Shown here piece by piece: positions 59,598-64,000 of a stretch of 64,000 nucleotides of DNA (positions within the stretch are counted from its first letter, which is position 1; each line of letters starts with the position of its first letter). The position numbers were made by a program, and so were the translations under genes. The notes under the pieces were generated by a model. The model was not told the DNA's origin and ran no database searches. It saw only the letters and a list, made by a program, of their open reading frames with translations. This DNA is from Gemmata massiliana (lineage in GTDB: Bacteria; Planctomycetota; Planctomycetia; Gemmatales; Gemmataceae), in NCBI RefSeq assembly GCF_901538265.1, contig NZ_LR593886.1, forward strand, positions 6,593,738 to 6,657,737. Reading direction: 5' to 3'.

Positions 59598-60047
59598 TCA
59601 CTTGATGTCGAAATCGAATTTGTTCGTTCCTTCGGCCTTGACTTCGACCTGCTGCTTCGATTTTTCGCCCCATTCCGGGGGAACGGTCGGTTTCTTCGCC
59701 TCGGTCTTCTTGCTGCCGGGGAGGTTGTTTCCGCTGGGGGTGAGCGGGGCGTTCGGGTCGAGCGGTTTACTTTGCCCCTCGCTGGTCGAGACGCGCACCA
59801 GGTACATACCCGGCTGGAGGCCGTTCGCGGCGCTGATGGAGAAACTGCCGCCGACCAGTACCACCGAGGCGGAGGTGTTCTGCTTTTCCAGCGGCTCGAA
59901 CTGGATCAGCCCGTCCGCGAGCGGGGCGCCCTTGAGCGCGACGCTCCCGGAAACGGACACCCGCCCGGACGTCTTGTCGTTTCCGGAGCACCCGACGAGC
60001 GCGGACAGGCCGAGGAGGAGGGAACCGACGAAATAACGGTGCAGCAT
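59598..60047 (-). CDS. Small lipoprotein partner of DUF1559
   Basis: 149 aa. Signal peptide with lipobox ALVGCSG (Cys about 20). The mature part has the strand pattern of the DUF1559 partner lipoproteins (GRVSVSGSVALKGAPLADGL, VLVGGSFSISAANGLQPGMY, LVRVSTSEG), then a Lys/Glu/Pro-rich tail and KFDFDI at the end. Probably co-transcribed with the DUF1559 gene downstream. Confidence 0.85.
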   Translation of the reverse strand: MLHRYFVGSLLLGLSALVGCSGNDKTSGRVSVSGSVALKGAPLADGLIQFEPLEKQNTSASVVLVGGSFSISAANGLQPGMYLVRVSTSEGQSKPLDPNAPLTPSGNNLPGSKKTEAKKPTVPPEWGEKSKQQVEVKAEGTNKFDFDIK

Positions 60048-60670
60048 AGGACTCTCGGAAGAACGAGTCGGTGGGACGGGCTAGTTGTTACAAGTTCCGA
60101 CAAAGCCCTTGATTAGGGCCGGTTATTTGGGCGAGTTCGGAGAGGAAGGCCGAGCCGGCGGTTACCAGGGCATGAAATTCGGTCACGTGCGCGGCAGTGT
60201 TCGCGATCAACATCACGTATGCGGATACATAATTGTGCTAGACACCGTATTCCACATCGTGTCTCTCTTACCGAGCGAAGTTCCAGTATACCGCGCGTGA
60301 AGTTAAAAAGTAAGGACAAAGAAAAATGTTGATTTTAACATTTACTACCCATGATAAACAAAAACGAAATGACAAGTGAAAACAATAATAACTAAACGAA
60401 CCAAAATTGGTTGAAATGCGCGTGCCGGGACCGCCATCCGGCCGGTACCGCCCCGAGGGCGGGCGGGGGGTTACCCGTACATGGGCGACACCGGCGGTCG
60501 CGTCTGGCTCACCTGTGGAGCGCGTTAACTGTGGCCCCGGGCACAAAGCCACTTCCGCCCGGGAGCCGCTCTGATGTGTAGCGGTTCGTTTTTTGGAAAT
60601 CCGGGATCAACATGCCGGGTGCGGGTAGTAGTAGTGGTAGACGGCCTCCCGAAGCCCGCAGAGAAAGGGC
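60048..60670. other. Long divergent intergenic region with AT-rich island
   Basis: 623 bp between the lipoprotein gene (minus) and a sigma gene (plus). Positions 60297-60418 are about two-thirds A+T, against a GC-rich background, and contain AAATGTT-gatttt-AACATTT (60324-60343) and AACCAA-aa-TTGGTT (near 60400). No gene is supported. It should hold both promoters. AGAAAGG at 60661-60667 is the ribosome site of the sigma gene. Confidence 0.5.
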
Positions 60671-62488
60671 ATGGCAACCGACCCGCTCGCCGGTCTCCTC
60701 CACCGCCTTCGGCGCACCGCGTGCGCGGGGGATGGGGGCGAATGGCCCGACGAGCAGCTCCTCAAAGACTTCATCGCCCACCGCAGTGAGACTGCGGTCG
60801 CGGCCCTCGTTCGGCGCCACGGACCGATGGTATGGGGCGTGTGCCGCCGGGTGCTCCGCCGCTACCACGACGCCGAAGATGCGTTCCAGGCGACGTTCCT
60901 CGTGCTCGTGCGCCGGGCACCGGCGATCGCCGCACCGGAGCTGCTCGCCAACTGGCTCTATGGGGTGGCCCACCAGACGGCGCGGAAGGCGCGGGCCACC
61001 GCCGCGAAGCGAAACGGGCGTGAACGGCCAACGGCGGAGGGTCCGGAACCGGTGGCACTCGAGCGCGAGGCCTGGGGCGATTTGTGGCCCGTGCTCGATC
61101 AGGAACTGAGCCGCCTGCCGGACACGTACCGGAGCGTGCTGGTTCTCTGCGATCTGGAAGGGAAAACGCGCAAAGAAGCCGCCCGAGACACCGGACTGCC
61201 GGAGGGGACCGTCGCGAGCCGGCTCGCGCGCGCCCGGGGCATGCTGGCCGCGCGCCTCGCCCAGCGCGGGGTCGCGCTTTCGAGCGGCGCGATCGTGGCC
61301 CTTCTCGCGAAAAGTACCGCGTCCGCCCGCGTGCCCGAAGCGGTGATCGCTTCGACGCTGGTCGTCACACATGTTTGCACCGGGGCCAACGGAACGGTCC
61401 CCGGTGCGGTCTCGGCCCTCGCAGACGGAGTGCTGAATTCCATGACCGCCATCAAACTGAAAATCGCTGTCGCGCTCGCACTGGTTCTGGGCGCGCTGGC
61501 AACCGGCGCAACGCTCCTGAACCACCCGGGAGCCGCTGCCGGAGACGATCGCCCGGTCGCGGTCCGAGAGAACCCGCCTGCGGCGGGGAATCCAGCGGCG
61601 CCGCCACCGAAGCGGGAGAAGGAGCCGCTCACGGCGTGGGGACCGGAGGTCGGCGGCCTGCGAGCCGGTTTGAGTATCCGTCCGGACGCGAAGCGGGCCT
61701 ACTCCTACGGCGAAACGATCACCCTGTTCGTTCGGGTCCGCAACACCAGCAAGGAAACGGTGAAATTCCAGTACATCCGACAGTTCCTGGACGAGACCCC
61801 ACCCACCACGATCGGGGCCGACGGCAAGGAGTTTCGGCAAGCCGGCCTCGCGGTTCTGGGTATGCACGGGCCGGTGGACGTGAGTTTGAAACCGGGCGAA
61901 GAGATCGAACTCGAATCACGGATGGCCGGCGGCGCCAAGCGCGCGGGCGCACCTGGCTGGCGGTACGAACTGCGGCCCGCGGGTAGCCGAGGTCGTGGCG
62001 CGACAGAGGAGCACCCACTCTTCGTGGGGCGCGGGAAGGTCGGCCTCCAGTACGAACGGGTGCTCGGCAACTCGTCGAGCGGGGGCTTGCAGCTCGACCC
62101 CGCACTGAGCAAGCTCGCGACCGGGAAACTGGAACTGGAAGTCGGCGACGCGCCCGAACCGGCGCGACTCGACGCCGTGCTCCGGGTTCAAGCGGACACG
62201 AAAAAGGGCATCGGCATACGGTTCGAGCACCCCGGGACGGCGGACCAGTCGTTCACCTCCGACGAGTACCGTTACGCGGTCCTCGACAAGGACGGGGTGC
62301 AGGTGAACGGGGCGCTGATGCACCTCCCGCTCGCGATCCACACCACGCACCTGCCGAAGACCGAGCGCGCGGTCACCGATTACTCGGACTACACGCTCGA
62401 TCCGCGCAAGCTGAAGTCGGGTGAGGAATACTACGTGGTCGTTACGGTGCGGAACCTCACGGCGCTCGCGAAGTTCAAATCCGACTGA
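60671..62488 (+). CDS. Membrane-tethered ECF sigma factor with large outer beta domain (4 of 4)
   Basis: 605 aa; AGAAAGG precedes ATG 60671. Region 2 (TAVAALVRRHGPMVWGVCRR, AEDAFQATFLVLVRRAPAIA) and region 4 (LPDTYRSVLVLCDLEGKTRK, ARDTGLPEGTVASRLARARG). Family linker SALADGVLNSMTAIKLK with transmembrane helix IAVALALVLGALATGATLL. The outer ~320 residues are mostly beta (GLSIRPDAKRAYSYGETITL, FVRVRNTSKETVKFQYIRQF), resembling Ig-like or proteinase-inhibitor (BsuPI-like) strands, and repeat with variations. Same build as 35658, 42141 and 50786, with a distinct sensor-like domain. Confidence 0.88.
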   Translation: MATDPLAGLLHRLRRTACAGDGGEWPDEQLLKDFIAHRSETAVAALVRRHGPMVWGVCRRVLRRYHDAEDAFQATFLVLVRRAPAIAAPELLANWLYGVAHQTARKARATAAKRNGRERPTAEGPEPVALEREAWGDLWPVLDQELSRLPDTYRSVLVLCDLEGKTRKEAARDTGLPEGTVASRLARARGMLAARLAQRGVALSSGAIVALLAKSTASARVPEAVIASTLVVTHVCTGANGTVPGAVSALADGVLNSMTAIKLKIAVALALVLGALATGATLLNHPGAAAGDDRPVAVRENPPAAGNPAAPPPKREKEPLTAWGPEVGGLRAGLSIRPDAKRAYSYGETITLFVRVRNTSKETVKFQYIRQFLDETPPTTIGADGKEFRQAGLAVLGMHGPVDVSLKPGEEIELESRMAGGAKRAGAPGWRYELRPAGSRGRGATEEHPLFVGRGKVGLQYERVLGNSSSGGLQLDPALSKLATGKLELEVGDAPEPARLDAVLRVQADTKKGIGIRFEHPGTADQSFTSDEYRYAVLDKDGVQVNGALMHLPLAIHTTHLPKTERAVTDYSDYTLDPRKLKSGEEYYVVVTVRNLTALAKFKSD

Positions 62489-62788
62489 CCGGGTACGGCG
62501 CCCGACGCGTCTGTTCGACGGTCTCATCAGCCTCCCGCTCGATCGCGTGGCCCCGGCGCGACCGGGGCCGCGCAACAATGAGTGGACGAGCGGCTTTCTC
62601 ATTTCAATGTACTGGACTCACCCCGGCGAACGGGGTAATCTCTTTCGTTAGCCCTCCTGTACGCCCTCCCACACGCTCGCCCGGTTACTGACTCTCCGCC
62701 CGATTTGTTCGCCCAGGTTGATTATTTCATTCGTTCGTTCTTGTTCGTTCTGCGGACACCACATCACGTCCTCTCCGGAGGTGCGGCC
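62489..62788. other. Intergenic stretch before DUF1559 gene
   Basis: 300 bp. It contains a short pyrimidine-rich direct repeat (TTCGTTC three times, 62730-62750) and GGAGGT at 62776-62781 as ribosome site for the next gene. No gene or clear promoter. Confidence 0.4.
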
Positions 62789-63772
62789 ATGCGCCGTCGC
62801 GGGTTCACACTGATCGAGTTACTCGTCGTCATCGCTATTATCGCGATCCTCATCGGGCTCCTGCTCCCCGCCGTGCAAAAGGTGCGCGACGCGGCGGCCC
62901 GGATGTCGTGCAGCAACAACCTGAAGCAGGTGGGGCTCGCGTCCCACAACTTCGTGTCGGCCAACGGCAAGTTCCCGGACGGGGCCTGGGCCACCGGCAT
63001 CGCCTACAGCAACAACGACCTGAGCCGCCTGCTCCCGTACTTCGAGCAGGACAACATCGCCAAGATCTACAACTACACCCAGGCGTGGTACGGGGACGCG
63101 GCGAACGTGACCGCCACGAGCAACCGGATCAAGAGCCTCATGTGCCCCTCGGACCCGCAGGTTCTCGGGAAGCCGGGCACCTCCGAGCCGATGGGCCTTA
63201 CCAGCTACCACGGGAACTCCGGGATCTGGTACGACCGCAGCGGCAAGGACGGGATGTTCGACGACCTGCTGAACACGGGGCGCAAGATCGAGGGCGTCAC
63301 CGACGGCACCAGCAACACCGCGCTCTACGCGGAGGTCACGGCCGGGTACCTGTCCGGCGGGGGCGGGGGCAAGAAGGGCGGCGACTGCTTCGAGACCACC
63401 ACGTCCCAGCCGTACCAGGCCCTCACGTGGGCACAGCTCCAAGCGGGCCGGGCCGAGATCCTGTCGCGGGACTACAAGACCGCGTCGCTGGCCGGGGGCT
63501 GGAGCCCGGCGTGGAGCTACAAGGGGTACCCGTATGTGGAGGGGTCCCCGTGGCGCACCTGGTACAACCACCTGCTCCCGCCGAACTCCCCGTGCTGGCG
63601 CCCCGGCGACTGGTGGGCCATCGTGGTGCCCGCCAGCAGCTACCACACCGGCGGGGCCAACGTGTGCATGGCCGACGGGAGCGTCCGGTTCGTGCGCGAC
63701 GCGGTCGACCCGGACGCCTGGATGTCCTACGGCAGCCGCGCGGGCGGCGAGGTCGGTGGCAGCCTCGATTAA
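62789..63772 (+). CDS. DUF1559 protein with type IV pilin-like N-terminus
   Basis: 327 aa from the ATG at 62789 (GGAGGT upstream). [20 protein letters not shown] with Gly before Phe and Glu at +5, then [21 protein letters not shown] Gly-rich loop ([17 protein letters not shown]) is unusual in the middle. C-terminal box [19 protein letters not shown]. It is followed at 107 bp by a lipoprotein gene that runs off the window, the third such pair here. Confidence 0.93.
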   Translation: MRRRGFTLIELLVVIAIIAILIGLLLPAVQKVRDAAARMSCSNNLKQVGLASHNFVSANGKFPDGAWATGIAYSNNDLSRLLPYFEQDNIAKIYNYTQAWYGDAANVTATSNRIKSLMCPSDPQVLGKPGTSEPMGLTSYHGNSGIWYDRSGKDGMFDDLLNTGRKIEGVTDGTSNTALYAEVTAGYLSGGGGGKKGGDCFETTTSQPYQALTWAQLQAGRAEILSRDYKTASLAGGWSPAWSYKGYPYVEGSPWRTWYNHLLPPNSPCWRPGDWWAIVVPASSYHTGGANVCMADGSVRFVRDAVDPDAWMSYGSRAGGEVGGSLD

Positions 63773-63879
63773 TGCGCGTTCCTGATTCCCCGACGGGGCG
63801 CGGTGCCGAAGCACGGCCCCGTCGGGTGACACGCCCCAAACCCACCAAGTCACAACACAGATAACGGAGACACGGATTC

Positions 63880-64000
63880 ATGCGAGTTCTTGTGATCGCG
63901 GGCCTGTTGGTGATCGCGTCCGGGTGCGGATCGAGCGAACCGACCCAGCCGAAGTTGAGCGACTCCCAGGTGAAGGACATCATGAACCAGGGGAAGTCCC
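63880..64000 (+). CDS. Small lipoprotein, N-terminal part (runs past window end)
   Basis: The 40 visible residues show a signal peptide (RVLVIAGLLVIASG) with lipobox IASGCGS (Cys at about 15) and a hydrophilic start of the mature protein. It follows the DUF1559 gene, matching the pairs at 6786-8167 and 58531-60047. The fold cannot be judged from this fragment. Confidence 0.75.
   Translation, partial: MRVLVIAGLLVIASGCGSSEPTQPKLSDSQVKDIMNQGKS

Overview
The window is 64 kb of GC-rich chromosome from a planctomycete, most likely a Gemmata-like member of the Gemmataceae. Evidence: three DUF1559 (prepilin-like) genes paired with small lipoproteins, three genes with an N-terminal TIGR02996 domain, TIGR03067 domains, extracytoplasmic-function (ECF) sigma factors with membrane-anchored C-terminal extensions, an ECF sigma gene next to a Ser/Thr kinase, and many families of intergenic palindromic repeats. 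No rRNA, tRNA, CRISPR array, transposase or phage gene was seen. The assignment rests on protein-family recognition, not on a marker gene.

Layout. 1-9.6 kb: end of a glutamine-amidotransferase-like membrane protein, a legumain-like protease with an EF-hand-like loop, a TIGR03067 protein, an AraC regulator, a secreted G8/beta-helix protein, and a DUF1559/lipoprotein pair ending in a large hairpin. 9.7-15.7 kb: a TIGR02996/LRR protein, a truncated SigJ-type sigma factor, and an ECF sigma/Ser-Thr kinase operon. 15.8-32.2 kb: accessory land with four paralogues (plus one tail remnant) of an unnamed family sharing a Cys/His C-terminus, two TIGR02996 genes, a Tat-exported Gfo/Idh/MocA protein, a P-loop protein and a beta-carbonic anhydrase. 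32.3-37.2 kb: a candidate noncoding RNA, a chemoreceptor/CheW pair, an ECF sigma factor and an EF-hand protein.

38-42 kb: small unknown genes, all on the minus strand. At least five carry an attC-like site of about 95-114 bp at the 3' end, so the region resembles a cluster of gene cassettes without an integrase. 42-52.5 kb: a second membrane-tethered ECF factor, a SUKH-like protein, a DrrAB-type ABC exporter, a secreted protein, a GH15 glucanohydrolase-like enzyme and a third tethered ECF factor. 52.5-64 kb: a formate/nitrite transporter, DUF4241 and WD40-like proteins, a GT87-like membrane protein, the second copy of the candidate noncoding RNA, a lipoprotein/DUF1559 pair, the fourth tethered ECF factor and a DUF1559/lipoprotein pair cut by the window end.

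The most unusual signals are: (1) a duplicated stand-alone transcription unit at about 32.35-32.62 kb and 58.18-58.47 kb, with matching sigma70-type promoters, a hairpin whose two copies differ by a compensatory length change, and hairpin ends; (2) the attC-like cassette array; (3) the expanding Cys/His-tail family; (4) four tethered ECF factors in one 64-kb window.
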